DNA of 64,000 nt from Meconema thalassinum (Eukaryota; Arthropoda; Insecta; Orthoptera; Tettigoniidae): NCBI GenBank assembly GCA_946902985.2, contig OX336388.2, positions 293,672,526 through 293,736,525 of the forward strand, written 5' to 3'. Position numbers and translations under genes: made by a program. Below, one piece after another: positions 1 to 12,026 of this stretch. The notes below the pieces were generated by a model. The model saw only the letters and a list, made by a program, of their open reading frames with translations. It had not been told where the DNA came from and ran no database searches. Position 1 is the first letter of the stretch; each line of letters begins with the position of its first letter.

Positions 1-2405
1 ACTGTTCCTGTACCTCCTCCTCCTTGTTCCCCCAAATCATCAAATCATCTGCAAACACCATTGCTTTCATCTTTCCTTCCCCAATTACTTGTGCCAATCG
101 GGTCATTATGTCATCCATCACCACAATGAAAAGTAACGGTGACAGTGCACTTCCTTGTTTCAGGCCGTTTCTCTGTTCCAACCAGTCTGATCTCTCTCCT
201 CCCACTTTCACACAGCTCACGCTTCCCTTGTACATCTCCTTTATCCTCTTTATAGTCCATTTCTCTACTCCTATATCCTCCAGGGACTTCCATACTTTGT
301 TTCTGCATACACTGTCATATGCTTTCTCAATGTCCAGGAAGGCCATCAGTAGATCTGTTCCATACTCATAGTGCTGTTCTTGTAACTGCCTTACAGCAAA
401 AATCAAATCCACTGTGGACCTTCCTGTTCTGAAGCCATGTTGTTCTTCCCTCATCCCTCCTTCTATCCTTGTCCTAATTCTCTTTTCCAAAACTTTCTCG
501 AAGATCTTTGCAGAATGACTCATCAGTGTTATTCCCCGATAGTTTCTGCAATCTGTTCTACTACCTTTCTTGAAGATCGGGACAATTATTCCTTTTTTCC
601 AGTCCTCTGGGGTCTTCCATGCTGTCCTCATCACTCTGTACAACCACTGTATCCCCACCTCTCCAGCTGCTCTCACCATCTCCACACTCAACTCATCCAC
701 ACCCAGTGCCTTCCCTCCTTTCATCTTGTTCACTGCATCTTCCACTTCTTTCCATGTTAAGTCCTTTTCTGTTTGCAGTTCATCTTCCTCTTCCCCGATT
801 TCTTCCTCCTCACCATCTTTTCCATTTGGGTTCAGAAGTTCTTCAAAATATTCTTTCCACATTTTCTTCAGTTCTTCCCTATTTTCTATCTCTTGTCCCC
901 TTTTGTTCACCATTCTAACATAATCCGTAGGATCCTTCCGCCTCTTATATTTTTACCATCCCATACAGGACCTTTTTTGTACCTTCACTATCCTCCTCCA
1001 TCATCTTTGTCCACTCTTCCATCCACTTTCTTCTCTCCTCAGCCACTACTCTCTTCGCCTCCTTCTTTCTTTCCTGGTACTCTTCCCTTGTCTCTACCAT
1101 CCTATTTTGATACTTCCTCCTAAAGGCTCTATTCTTTACCCTTACTATATCTTTTGTCTTCTCATTCCACCATGGTGTTTCCTTCCACCTCTTCTTACTA
1201 CTTGTCCTCCCACATACTGCTTCTGCTGCACCTACTAGTGTCTTCTTAAATCTAGCCCATTCCTCTTCCACCCCTCTTTCTTCATCTGTTGGAATTCCTT
1301 CCTTTATCATTTTGAGGTACTCTACCCTTCTATCCCCTTTTTTTCAGTTCCCATATCCTTATAAGTCTTTCCTGGTTCTCAGTCACTTTCTTCTCCTTAC
1401 TCCCTCTCAGGTTCATTACCAGCAATCGATGGTCGCTATCCAGGTTCTCCGATGGTATAACCTTGATATCCGTGATGTTCTTATTTAGTTCTTTCTCATA
1501 CAGTATATAGTCGACCACCGACTTCCTGGTCAAGTCATCACTGTACCATGTGATTGTGTGGCTCTCTCTTTTCTTAAACCAGGAGTTCCCAACTAGCAGG
1601 CTGTTCCTCTGGCAGAAGTCCAACAGTCTTTTTCCTTCCTCATTTCTTCCGCCCCAACCCTCTGGTCCTAGAACACTCTCATAACCTTGTCATTCACTTC
1701 CTACATGGGCATTGAGGTCCCCCATAACAATCATATTTCTTCCTACCAGCTGCTTCTGCAATTCCTCTTCAAACTCCTCCTTCTCTTCAGAGGCGCAGCC
1801 TACTTGTGGAGCATACACATGCACTATTTCTACGGTCTCTCCCCTCAGTGCTACTCTCACCTTCATCATTCTATCACTTATTCTCCTCACTTCTTCTTTT
1901 AAACCACTTCGTACTACTACTCCCACTCCATTCCTCTTTCCCTCTTCGTTCCCACTCCAGTACAGTCTATAGCCTTTTCTCAGTTCTCTCCTTCCTTCCC
2001 CTTTCCACTTTGTTTCTGCCAATCCCAATAAATCCTACTTCCTTCTTTCCATCATATCCACTATCTCCTCCACCTTCCCCGTCAGCGTTCTTAGGTTTAA
2101 AGTTCCAAATCTTAGTCAGTGTGTACAGCCGTGTCGCCGTCGATTAAATCCATCCTGTCCGAGGCTCGTTCCATTTTTGAAAGCATTTGGTTTCATCCAC
2201 TACTGGCTTGCTGGGCCTATCGTAGCTTCACCAGAGCCCCGTTAGCCGTCACTTTTCAGGGTTCCTGTAGGACCTTTACAGCTACCGTAACGGTCCCGGG
2301 GCACACGAAGTCCCCACTGTACTTCGCCCCTACAGGCGATCCCCTACTTTGTGCCGTTGCCCGTCTCCCACGACCTGGACGAGGGGTTGGACTTAGTCTT
2401 TCCTA
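1..2405 (-). pseudogene. RTE-like LINE, family A, decayed copy (3' end outside window)
   Basis: Reading right to left this has a GC-rich 5' region (about 2405-2130), an AP-endonuclease domain (ETKWKGEGRRELRKGYRLYW, VYAPQVGC, GDLNAHVG, later SDHRLL) and a linker with WWNEKTK. The reverse transcriptase opposite 1-930 is in another frame. It is closely similar to the intact copy at 45914-48439; window base 1 corresponds to about 47680 of that copy, so the 3' quarter is outside. Lesions seen: in-frame stops near 2036 (after MMERRK) and 1690 (GSE then stop), and frameshifts near 1345 and 950. The RTE assignment rests on endonuclease plus RT and the short 3.4-kb length of relatives. Confidence 0.85.
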
Positions 2406-2672
2406 AATTCAAATAAGTTATACCAGTATTTTAATATTTTTAGCATGTCCTTTTGGTCACCCTTTGCTTCATTAATGCTAAATCTATGTCGCTGCTACCT
2501 CAGAGGAGCAAATCAGACTCCCTTCATACCAACCTGACCCTCAAGTACAATCGAGAGCAGTGTGTGCCAGATACTTGGGGAGGAAATTTTATTCTGCACC
2601 ATTGATTTGATGATACATCTGAGGCCCACTCATACCAATGTAAAATTAATATACCTGACTATATTCTCAAAT

Positions 2673-3004
2673 AGCCGGCCCCGTGGTGTTGGGGAAGCGC
2701 GCCTGCCTCTCACCCGCAGACCTCGGGTTCGATCCCCGGCTCCATTAGGGATTTGAAAACTGACGTGAGGGTTGGAACGGGGTGCACTCAGCCTCGTGAG
2801 GACAATTGAGTAGCTGTCTGACAGTGAGACAGCGCCCCGATCACGAAAACCAAGATTAACGGCCGAGGGGACCCGACGCGCTGATCACGCGTCACCCCAA
2901 TGTCTGCAGGCCGAATGGCTGGGCAGCGGTCGCTTGGTCGGCCTTAGCCCGTCATGGGCTGTATAGTGCCAGGGGTTGAATTTTTTTTTCTTTCTTTTTT
3001 TTTG
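2673..3004 (+). mobile_element. tRNA-derived SINE (family S5) with 14-bp target duplication
   Basis: The head resembles a tRNA gene with a B box (GGTTCGATCCCCGG near 2727) and an A-box-like TGGTGTTGGGG. A ~250-bp body and a T-rich tail (2978-3003) follow. It is flanked by CTATATTCTCAAAT at 2659-2672 and 3005-3018, a perfect direct repeat marking an intact insertion. Confidence 0.85.
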
Positions 3005-3027
3005 CTATATTCTCAAATTGAATCGCT

Positions 3028-5490
3028 TGTTGTTGAAAGGCACTAAGTCCACATTTTTTACAAATCCTTTTTACCCGTATTTTGCATCCTAGGAAGCAAG
3101 ATGCATGTTTTGTTGTTTATTTATTTATTATTCCCAACGACAAAGCCAATATATACATGAAAAATACAACAAGAATGATAACATTAAATAATTAATACAT
3201 AAAGCTAAGAAAGACAAACTAATTAACAACTGAATTAACAATACTAACAAGAAGAAGAAAAGCTATTATAGGTAACAAAAAACAAGAGCAAACTTAAAAT
3301 AACAACAAATAAGGGTAACAATAATAACATTAAATGAAAAACAGAGAAAGCTAATAAATAAGAATTGAATTTAACAATAAATTTGTTTTAGAAATGGAAG
3401 CAAAGATTAAAGTCGGCGAAAAGTGACAAGATGAGCCAATACTTTATCTTTGAAAACTCTTTGGCTGTCAAAAAAGAAGTCCACCTCAGCCGGTAAGGCA
3501 TTACCCAGATGGTGAAATCTAGCAACTGGACCATGTTTCAGATAGTTTGTTCTATGGTAGCAATGAGCAAAGAGGTCAGAAGATCTGGAGGCCCCAGGGA
3601 TCCTAAAATTCAGTCTAGATAGAAGGGCAGGACAATCAATTAAGCCATTAATTAATCTGTGCAGGAAGATCAAATCAGCAAGATCACGACGGATTTCAAG
3701 AGGACAAAGATCGAATTGACTCATTAAATCATCAACTGGCACATCAAGATACCTAAAACCCAATTTAACGCCAAGTAGCCTCACAAATCTTCTTTGAATC
3801 CTTTCAAGTCTTGAGATGTGAAAATTGTAGAACGGCTTCCAAGCAACCGAAGCGTATTCAAGAATGGGACGGAGGAGAGACTTGTAAAGGATAACTGAGG
3901 AGTGAATAGAGAGACCGCTATTAACATCACGCCAAAGAAAGCCCAAAAGTCTACTAGCTTTGCTACAAAGTAATTCAATATGATGGTCAGGCAATAGAGT
4001 GTTGTTAAGATGAACTCCAAGATCCTTTACAACCTCGTAACGTTGTACGGAAGTGCCATTTATAGTATAGTCCACAAGATGGATAGACTGACCACGGTGA
4101 AAGGAGAGAACCATACATTTAGAGGCATTGAGTTGCATCCTGTTTTCCGTACACCTGTTGCTAATGTTATCAAGAGAACTTTGAAGAGTGTTACAATTCT
4201 CGTTGAGACTGATCTTGTCAAAAAGCTTGATATCATCAGCAAACATCAAGAACTCGCAATCGATAGTCTCGCTAGTATCATTCATGTAAAGATTAAAAAG
4301 GAAGGGTCCGAGGAGCAACCCCTGGGGAACACCTGAGACGACTTCAAAAGGATCAGAACAACCATCCGCAAACCTCACAGTCGTGACCCTACCAGAAAGA
4401 TAATTCCTCAACCAAGACAACAAAGGATCAGTGATACCATAAGCTTTCAATTTAGATATAAGAATGGAATGATTAACTTTATCAAAGGCTTTGCTGCAAT
4501 CAAGATAAATGGTATCCACCTGAAGACTGTTAGAAAAGGCACACAGTATAAACTCTTCAAACACAACATGATTAGTAGTCGTTGAACGTCCTAACGTGAA
4601 CCCATGTTGCTCAGGGATAAGAACCGATGTGATGAGAGGCTTCAGCTTGTCAAGCACTAAAGCTTCAAAGACTTTAGCAATTGAAGACTGTATTGTGATG
4701 GGGCGATAATTACTAGCAGTTTCCCGACAACCGTCCTTGAAGATCGGAACAATATAACTTGACTTTAGAAACGAAGGGAAAGTGCCTTCTTGTAGGCTCT
4801 TATTAAACAAATCCGCCAAGGTCCCGCAAAGAAGATCACAGCAATGCCGCAAAATGGAAGGAGGAATACTATCTGGACCACAGCCCTTATGAATATCCAA
4901 GGCATGAATTTTGCTTTTGACCTCATCCGGACTACATTGGATTAGTGATAGAGACAAGTTACTCTCCTTTAACAGAAAATCAGGTTCAGCCGCCAATGGA
5001 ACAGAATAGACACTGGAAAACTGACGAGCAAGAAGATTGCACATGTTGAATGGAACCATGTCCTGGCAGCGCTTGTGCTATTACCACAGCCGTCAAGTTT
5101 GTTATTTCGTGTTGAAAGGAACTTAGTCCAGCAGTTTCAACACGAAGAAAATAACAGAAAATGTTACCTTTTTATTTCAGGCTTCTGCGTACATTTATGT
5201 TCATGTAGAAATAAAGGAAATACACTAAGAATGTGAATGATATTCCTCACTCAAAGGTTCTGCTCGTTCCATGTTGAAATGAACTAAGTCCAGTTACGTA
5301 TTTTGTCAATAAAATTGTTAGTAACATACGGAACAATGCTATTTTGTTTTCTTTATATAGGCGTTTGTGTGCACTTTCCACATACAGAAAACTACGTCTC
5401 GTATTTCAGTACAAGAGCGGAAAAACAGTTTTTTGTGTTTATCACAAAACTTTAAAAATTGGACTTGGTGCCGTTCAACAACGTGTGATT
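3028..5490. repeat. Degenerate direct and inverted copies of a GTTGAAAGGNACTAAGTCCA motif
   Basis: Near-copies of GTTGAAAGGCACTAAGTCCA occur at about 3032, 5111 and 5271 (the last two 160 bp apart), and an inverted copy at about 5461-5487 (ATTGGACTTGGTGCCGTTCAAC). Sequence after each direct copy is also weakly similar, including a T-rich run and a GTNTGTGTGC-like stretch. The jockey-like LINE sits between copies 1 and 2. A perfect 10-bp inverted repeat (CGTGTTGAAA/TTTCAACACG) spans 5109-5145. Confidence 0.45.
3119..5097 (-). mobile_element. jockey-like LINE, 5'-truncated, intact RT ORF
   Basis: The minus-strand ORF 5059-3407 (550 codons, no stop) encodes a reverse transcriptase in order: YRPITIQSSIAKVFE, HGFTLGRSTTTNHVVF, LDCSKAFDKVNHSIL, GVPQGLLLGPFLFNLYMND and the catalytic FADDIKLF. 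The C-terminal LERIQRRFVRLLG region is typical of jockey-type elements. The endonuclease is absent. The 3' UTR is A-rich on the minus strand and ends in (TAAA)n after GTCGTTGGGAATAA. TTTGTTGTTT (3109-3118) and TTTGTTATTT (5098-5107) form a 10-bp target duplication with one mismatch. GVPQG is followed by L where S is usual, which could weaken activity. The clade name is a judgement from motif style. Confidence 0.85.
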
Positions 5491-5860
5491 CAATTAATGA
5501 TGAAAGAATACTGTTCGTTGTCGTCATTATGATCATTATAATGAACTAATTCGGAACAAACAGGCATTAGCGATTGCTTTTTGGCTTGTACTGATGTCAA
5601 AAAAGCAACTTTTCCTGTGTGAGCAAGCATTCTGTATTAACTTATGGCGATGATATGCATATTTGGCCTCATAAATCAAACATTTATGTAGTGAATTCCA
5701 TTGTAGACCACATGTTTAGAAATTATGTTGTGTATTTTATTCTGATTGTTATCTTCTAATGAGTGAAATCAGTTATGCAAGTATGGTATTTATTTGAACA
5801 GAAATTAAAGACTAGTTTTTCTGTATTTTTGGGGGGAGGGAGAAAGAGTTTGCGAGTGAA

Positions 5861-7768
5861 GCACACGGTTCCAAAATCCACCTTATCCAGTTTTTAGGAA
5901 AATTGAGATTTTCGCTCATCTCCATAGCTCATATGAGTCGTCTAGTATCAAAACCGGCCAAGTCACAAAATTTACGAAAATGAGTTAAGGTTATCAATTT
6001 GAAGTAGACGTATAGCACTATCAGGCGAAACAAGAATATGCTTCAAAATCTTCCATGTCTTCATGTTACAGAGCACTGAATTCTTGGTCGTGCAACAAAA
6101 TGGGCAAAGTCATGCTGGCAGTGCTTTCATAACCGGCCATGTCAAAGAACGAGTAGCGATCTTCATGTCGCAGCATTATTGTTTGGATTCTTGCGTTGTT
6201 AGATTATGCAAGAATGTGATAATATCAGTAGGCAACATTGTTCCTTATATTGCATACTCTTTGAAGTCATAATAATTTGTATTTTGTTCGTTTGCAACAC
6301 TGACTTCCGTATTCGCGGGCTTCTTACCGCATTGGCGAGAAAGCAATCGTATATCCAGGGTGCTCGTATTTTGTCATTATTGTGTAGTGTAACGTGTATA
6401 TTGTTCCTATTTTAATAAGTGACTCATTTTCTTTTACTGAGTTCAGGATCTAAGTGAACTACTAACTTTTAATGATATAATAACTATTTTGTATTCTCCT
6501 CAGCTTCCTGATGTTCATCTTCATATATTACTATACAATTTAAGCAGAATGCTTTTGTTTTTATTGCAATAAAGACAGGTAATTACAATGTCAATTTATT
6601 TTAATTTAATTCCCTTTTTTCACTGGAGTTTGAAATTTAAAAAGAAAAGTTTTACCAAAAAAAAAAAAAGACTAAAATTATACCAAATTGCAACAAAAAC
6701 GGCCAAGTCAAAATTAATATTAGCAAAAAAGATGGGTTCATTATGAATCAGATTTCTCAAAGTAGCAGAACTTAAATATTAAACCATTACGGATATAACT
6801 ATGCAATAAAATCTTTTGTGACCACCATTGCTTTGTCTCTAGAGGTTTTTCATCCATACTGAAAAATATGCCTTCAGTGACTTGGCCGGTTTTGATACTA
6901 GACGACTCATATGAATTAGCATCTTTATCAACAAGAAAATAGTTCCTAAAGCCACCTTATCCCATGTAAATGTAATACCGGTATGAATAATTCAGGCGAC
7001 GTTTCCAAAACCCGCCTTATCCTAAGATGTTTCCAAAATCTGCCTTATCCATATTATGTGGCACCGAAAGTGAAACGTATCTCGAAGAATACTCTATGGA
7101 GAAGGCGTCAGCGATAGAGAAATAAATGAGCGGGGGAGACAGGCAGAAGCATTCAGGAGGACTGTGCGAAGCATGTTATGGAGCAAGGATGTCCCTCAGA
7201 ACAGCAAAAAGATCATATATCGGACGTACTATGTCCCTATCCTGACGTATGCCGCGGAGACCTGGGTTATGAAAGGAAGGGAGAAGAGCAAAATACAGGC
7301 CAGTGAGATGAGGTTCTTGAGAAGCAGTATTGGAGCTACAAAGATGGACAGAATAAGAAATGAGAGGACCAGAGAATTAATGAAGGAGGAACCATTACAG
7401 GATGGTATAGAGAAATCTAGACTTAGATGGTATGGACATGTAAAATGAATGGAGGAGAAGAGGATACCCAGGAGGATACACGAGATGAAGTGGGAAGGAA
7501 AGAGACCGAGAGACAGGTGGCTGAAGGGGGTTGAAGTAAGCGTGAAGAAGAGAGAAGACTGGACAAGGGTGGAGGCTGAGAGATGGTGGGAAGACAGGAG
7601 ACGTTGGAGAGGCTTGTGTTCCAAACAGACCCTGCCAGTGGCTGGAAACAGTGCAAGATGATGATGATGAATAAATACATTAATTTTAATGAAGTTGAAC
7701 AAGAAACGTTTTTTTCGTCTCCTGAAATGTTTGCCAAAATGGATAAGGTGGATTTTGGAACCGTGTGC
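5861..7768. mobile_element. Unclassified DNA element with 29-bp perfect terminal inverted repeats
   Basis: The ends 5861-5889 and 7740-7768 are perfect inverted repeats of 29 bp (outer part GCACACGGTTCCAAAATCCA). Variants of TTCCAAAATCYRCCTTATCC recur internally at about 6942, 7002 and 7030. A second perfect inverted repeat of 38 bp (5929-5966 and 6877-6914) lies inside, and its GGCCAAGTCA core recurs near 6134 (one mismatch) and 6702. A LINE fragment (7073-7675) is inserted near the right end. No transposase was recognised, so it is probably non-autonomous. The superfamily is not assignable by eye. Confidence 0.65.
7073..7675 (+). pseudogene. RTE-like LINE family A, 3' fragment
   Basis: Matches the C-terminal ~200 codons of the copy at 45914-48439 (TYYVPILTYAAETWVMKGRE, RLRWYGHVK, RPRDRWLKGVE). 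An R codon has become TGA at 7446-7448, and there are in-frame deletions of 12 and 3 nt. It ends AAGATGATGATGA, with the natural stop inside the GAT repeat. It interrupts the TIR element at 5861-7768. Confidence 0.85.
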
Positions 7769-9004
7769 CTCAAGTTAGAGTAAAGTTATTTTTAAGGGAC
7801 CGAACTGGAGGGCCTTATGTTGAAAAAGTTTGGGAATCTCTGAACTAGAGCAGGGTTACTGACCCAAAGCTGAGTCGATCACAGTCGAGGCTACCCCGAG
7901 AGCCCTAAACGGATCGGAATGGTTAGGCATCTTTGGCTGTGGCAATTCAATTATATTCAATTAATGATGACTAAGAATATAATGGCAAACATTGTCAGTT
8001 GTCCATCTCCTAAGCAAGCGATTTGTTTCTCTAAAATGAAATATGTAAATAAATCTGTTTAATGCCAAGAAATAAAATTATTTCCCCTTTGGAAATGATC
8101 ATTACATTTCTCTCACATAAATGTATTTCTGAACAAAGAGACAGAGCAGGCTTACCTTAAATACAGGGCTAGATTTGTGACGGTACGCACCGGTACACCA
8201 TACCGAAACCTCTGATCGGGGGAAAAGTCGAATATAAACATAATTTTTAGAACTGTGGAACGTTAGTTGTAAGTCAAAGTGAACTTTTCTAAACTTTGAA
8301 CAGTTTTATAAATTGTGAGGTAAAACATGTTTAAATACAGTACCTTTTATAATAAATAATTCATTCAGAAAACTGTATAAAAACAAGAAATAAAAGATTG
8401 TTGGTGAACATTTCTGTATTTTCAAACCGAACTTATTTAATTTTTTAAATTAAAATTTAATATAGGCCAACGGCTATGGAAAGAAAATGTTTCTACAGCA
8501 GTCACAATTTAATTTAAAATTGCATTCAAAATTAGATTGCTATTTTGTCCACTGATTAACGTTTAAAGGTGTTCAGAAAAGCATAAAAATATCATTTTTA
8601 GAACTCTATATTTCTATATTCCATAAAGACCCACCACCACCCAGTAGCCCACAGTACCTGAACCTCTTCTTTTACAAATCAAGCACTGCTTAAATGCATG
8701 CGAGCACATACTCTCTCTACCACTCACGCTGGTGAGAAGCATTTGTGAACCTTCAGTCAGAGCAACTACATTCTTGACAATACCAGAAACACTCACAGTT
8801 TTCCCGGGAACATCAGTTCGGCACCCCTGATCTAGACAGTTGAGGTTCGGGCTGCTAGTATAAGTTAAGAATACAGTGGTATGTATCCAGTTGGCTGAAT
8901 GAGTCATGACATTGCTGATATCGCAAAGTACATTTGTTTGTTGTAGTGCCTTGAATTGCCAATATTTAACTTTGATGGTTTCTTTTATTATTATTATTAT
9001 GTTG
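7769..9004. other. Intergenic, no gene recognised
   Basis: AT-rich sequence upstream of the host gene. Short ORFs show no family motifs. A GACGGTACGCACCGGTACACC block near 8178 and a short TTATTATTATTATTATG run near 8993 are the only features noted. Confidence 0.4.
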
Positions 9005-10195
9005 ATATGAGGTTTGAAACAGTGCAGTTACATGCAGTCACATGTGTTCAGGTGCTCAACACTGTGCAATGTTTGGTGGTAAGTTACAAATGGTTATGTA
9101 ATACTTTTAGTCATTCAATTTAATTAAAAGGTTTCCATGCACTCCCGTAAAGCATTGATAAAGAATAAACCCTTGGTCGCAACCAGGTTCGACAACTGTC
9201 TAGGCTAGGTGAAGCCATTTGTGGCTATTCCGTTAGACAATTGCCTGGACATAACCTTTGGTTCCTACTGGGTTACACCACTGTCAGGAAGAAAATTACT
9301 GCTTGTACTACAAGCAAGGGGGTCTAGGACATAAATCCTGGTGTTTCTAGGATATACAGGGATACATGCATGTCTAAGGGAATTATTTAGTGTAGTCGGA
9401 TGTTGTTGTTCATTTGTTTGATGTTATGGCATATTACTCACAAGGGAAGTAAGTATCTGATGAGACAGGTCGAAACCTATCTTGAAACTTTGTGGACGCA
9501 ACTCGTCGTACTATAAGAGGACAACATTTGGAAATCAGCCGCCAGATTGAACTGCAAGGCTCCGAAATCGTACCCGGCATCCTGATACGCAGGCATGACG
9601 GCTCGTGGAGCTGGACATCCCTGTGGCACTCGGAGTAGTAGCTAGGCTAACTGGAGCGTGCGGCTAATTCCCACCGGCCTTGAGTGTTTGGGCCGTCAGG
9701 TCTGTCCATTCCAACATGTACGGTACTCGCTACCTCCCATTGATTTATATGAGAGATTCGCCACATGATTTCGGAGGCTTGAAGTTCAATATGGCGGCTG
9801 ATTTTCCGCACGTTGTCCTTTTATAGTACAAGGATTGCGTGCACAAAGTTTCAAGATAGGTTTTGACCTGTCTTACCCGATACTTCACTTGTGAGCTGTA
9901 TGAGGATTCAAACAGTGTGTCGTTACATGCGGATTCAAGCACTTGTGTTAACTGCGGAGTTTGGTCGTGTGTTACGAATGTTCATAAATTACTTTCAGTT
10001 CATTTAATTAAAACGTTGTGCTATACTCTTCTAAAGCCATGATGAGGTGAAACTATTGATCATACTAGGTTAGATGATCATCTGGACAAAGCAATTGGAC
10101 ACTACTAAGTTAGACCACTGTCTGGACAAAAATTACTGCTTGTACTACAAGGGGCATAAGTCCCAGGTTAGGTTTGTCTGGAAAGTCGTATTAAC
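9005..10195. repeat. Diverged ~0.9-kb-spaced direct duplication enclosing a fold-back element
   Basis: 9005-9370 and 9899-10190 share collinear blocks: TTGAAACAGTG/TTCAAACAGTG, CATTTAATTAAAA, ACCACTGTC and AAAATTACTGCTTGTACTAC. Between them 9437-9570 and 9766-9896 are inverted copies of each other (about 130 bp), with shared words such as CCTATCTTGAAACTTTGTG and ATCAGCCGCCA, around a ~195-bp spacer. That fits a fold-back or long-TIR MITE. No coding capacity was recognised. Confidence 0.6.
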
Positions 10196-10199
10196 ACAC

Positions 10200-11100
10200 A
10201 GATTTTAACTTCTATGCATTGTTTAAACCTTTGTGTCCATGACATCATGGATGCTGCCATTTTTCGATGTATAACATCATTTCACTCGGTTGCTGGATAT
10301 TTTTGTGTGAGTAATTTTGAAAAATGGGACAGAAGCGTGTAAGACGGTTTGCCAGCTGGATCGCATCCCTCCGGGCTGCTTAAGCTGGCAGTGGTAAGAG
10401 GAAACGATGAGCGCACGGTGTCGGAGATTGGTACCCTGACGCTCTTGTCGGCCATGTGGAATGTATATAGCATACGGATTACTTCAAGGTTTGGAGGCAC
10501 CATTACAGATATTTCTACAATAAATCATCTTCAAGTTGTCGTTCTTTGGTGTAAAAATATTCATTATATCATATTTGCTAAAAACAATTATGATTTATTA
10601 AGAGTCTCTTTTTCAATCTCTGGATAAAAGTGATGGGCATCCACTCCCCCAAGTAAATTTGCTCAACACTTTCATACTGAACGGTAAACGCTCATGCAAA
10701 CTCTGTTGTCAACTGATTGAAACACAAACCACATGTTAAAAGTCTTCGTATCAGTATTTAAATGATGATATGCTTTAATATGAAACATTTTGTGACTAGT
10801 CGGCAAAGCTGGTATTGTGTTTCTGCACAATGGCTATTCAGATATTAACTCACATTGCGGTAATGCAGTGATCAATATAATATATATCGATGTTTTTATA
10901 CGGGAACTGGGCTAGCCTTTCATGGACCATTATAGGAATTCTCTTTACTGTCAAGTAGGCATATTCATAACTAATTTAAAACTCAATTCCACGCAGTAAC
11001 ATTATCGAAAAAAAAGCAAAATATTAATGGAGCATAAAAAATTACTTCCATATTAGTACCAGCACGTGAAAATAATTAACTGTGTTGTTGGCTACTCTAA
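10200..11100. other. Intergenic; partial copy of the promoter-proximal block
   Basis: 10213-10265 (CATTGTTTAAACC, then GACATCATGGATGCTGCCATTTTTCG) resembles 13265-13335 just upstream of the host start codon. The rest has no recognised gene. An ORF at 10349-10627 has no recognisable domain. Confidence 0.4.
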
Positions 11101-11106
11101 ATTTCT

Positions 11107-11208
11107 GTGGTTGTAATGGCTGCGTAGATAGCGTCTTGGTCTGCAAATATAGCGTCTTGGTCTGCGAATCATGAGGTTTCAGGTTCGAACCCCAGTCCCG
11201 GCAATTAT
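11107..11208 (+). repeat. tRNA-like SINE head remnant with internal 22-bp duplication
   Basis: GGTTCGAACCCCAGTCCCGGC at about 11180-11200 is a good B box with tRNA-like flanks. ATAGCGTCTTGGTCTGC occurs twice in tandem just upstream. No body or target duplication was identified, and the duplication rules out a functional tRNA. Confidence 0.4.
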
Positions 11209-11746
11209 TTTTTTCATTATCGATTTCAACGATATCTGTTATAACATTATGCATCATTTTAACAGAATCTACATGAAATTACGATTTACCTAATTTTAAT
11301 TACAATAGTTTGCACCAAGCAGGAGTTGGGAAATTTGATTGTATTGAACATTATTTCTAGTAGTCTATAGATAGGCTAGAGACTATGGTTTCATTCCTCC
11401 TCTTAATTTACAGTATAATATGTGATGTTTGTTCAAACAAGTGTGACAGTAGCATATCTCCAATTCAATCTATACATTCATCATAGTACCAGTATGAAAA
11501 CGGAGCATAAATTAACATTTTAAGATTGTCCAAGCTGTGCGGTATACGAGTAGGATAACATGTCAGATGACTTCACATGCATTTCATCTCAATTTCATAG
11601 TAGGACAACATGTCCGATGTTACACATCATAAGCGACTACTGTAAGGCTCGTACCTTTTTTTGTCTAGGGGAATTTTGCAGGTTTTTTTTTAAATTTTTT
11701 ATCTAAAGCCTTTCTAATGTATGCATCGACAAATACATTGTTAAGA

Positions 11747-12026
11747 TTATCTGGAGGGTTTTCCATCAAGGTATTCATTGGGCGGAGATTCCCTATCCCA
11801 TTAACTTGAATTGTAAACATCAATACGGACCTGAAAGAATGGAAAACCCTCCAGATAATCTTGATGATAAGGCGAGCCAGGCCAAAAGGTTGAGATATAA
11901 ATATAAAGACCTCAAACTGAAACTATCTACAACTATCAAAGACATTAAGTTCATTAAAAAATGTAGGAACCTCAAGCTGCAAAAGGTATTGATTGGGTGG
12001 AGATTCCCTATCCCATTAACTTGAAA
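11747..12026. repeat. Compact inverted plus direct repeat unit
   Basis: AGATTATCTGGAGGGTTTTCC at about 11746 is inverted at 11839-11862. ATTGGGYGGAGATTCCCTAT followed by CCCATTAACTTGAA occurs directly at about 11777 and 11993. An ORF across 11806-12024 is lysine-rich but matches no recognised family. Confidence 0.5.

Noticed and set aside
437..1123. Several long + strand ORFs (phenylalanine-, serine- and proline-rich)
   Set aside because: They are antisense shadows of the purine-rich RTE-like LINE coding strand; the same shadows appear opposite the intact copy at 46434-47935.
2119..2406. 95-codon + strand ORF
   Set aside because: Lies opposite the GC-rich 5' region of the family A LINE, with no domain.
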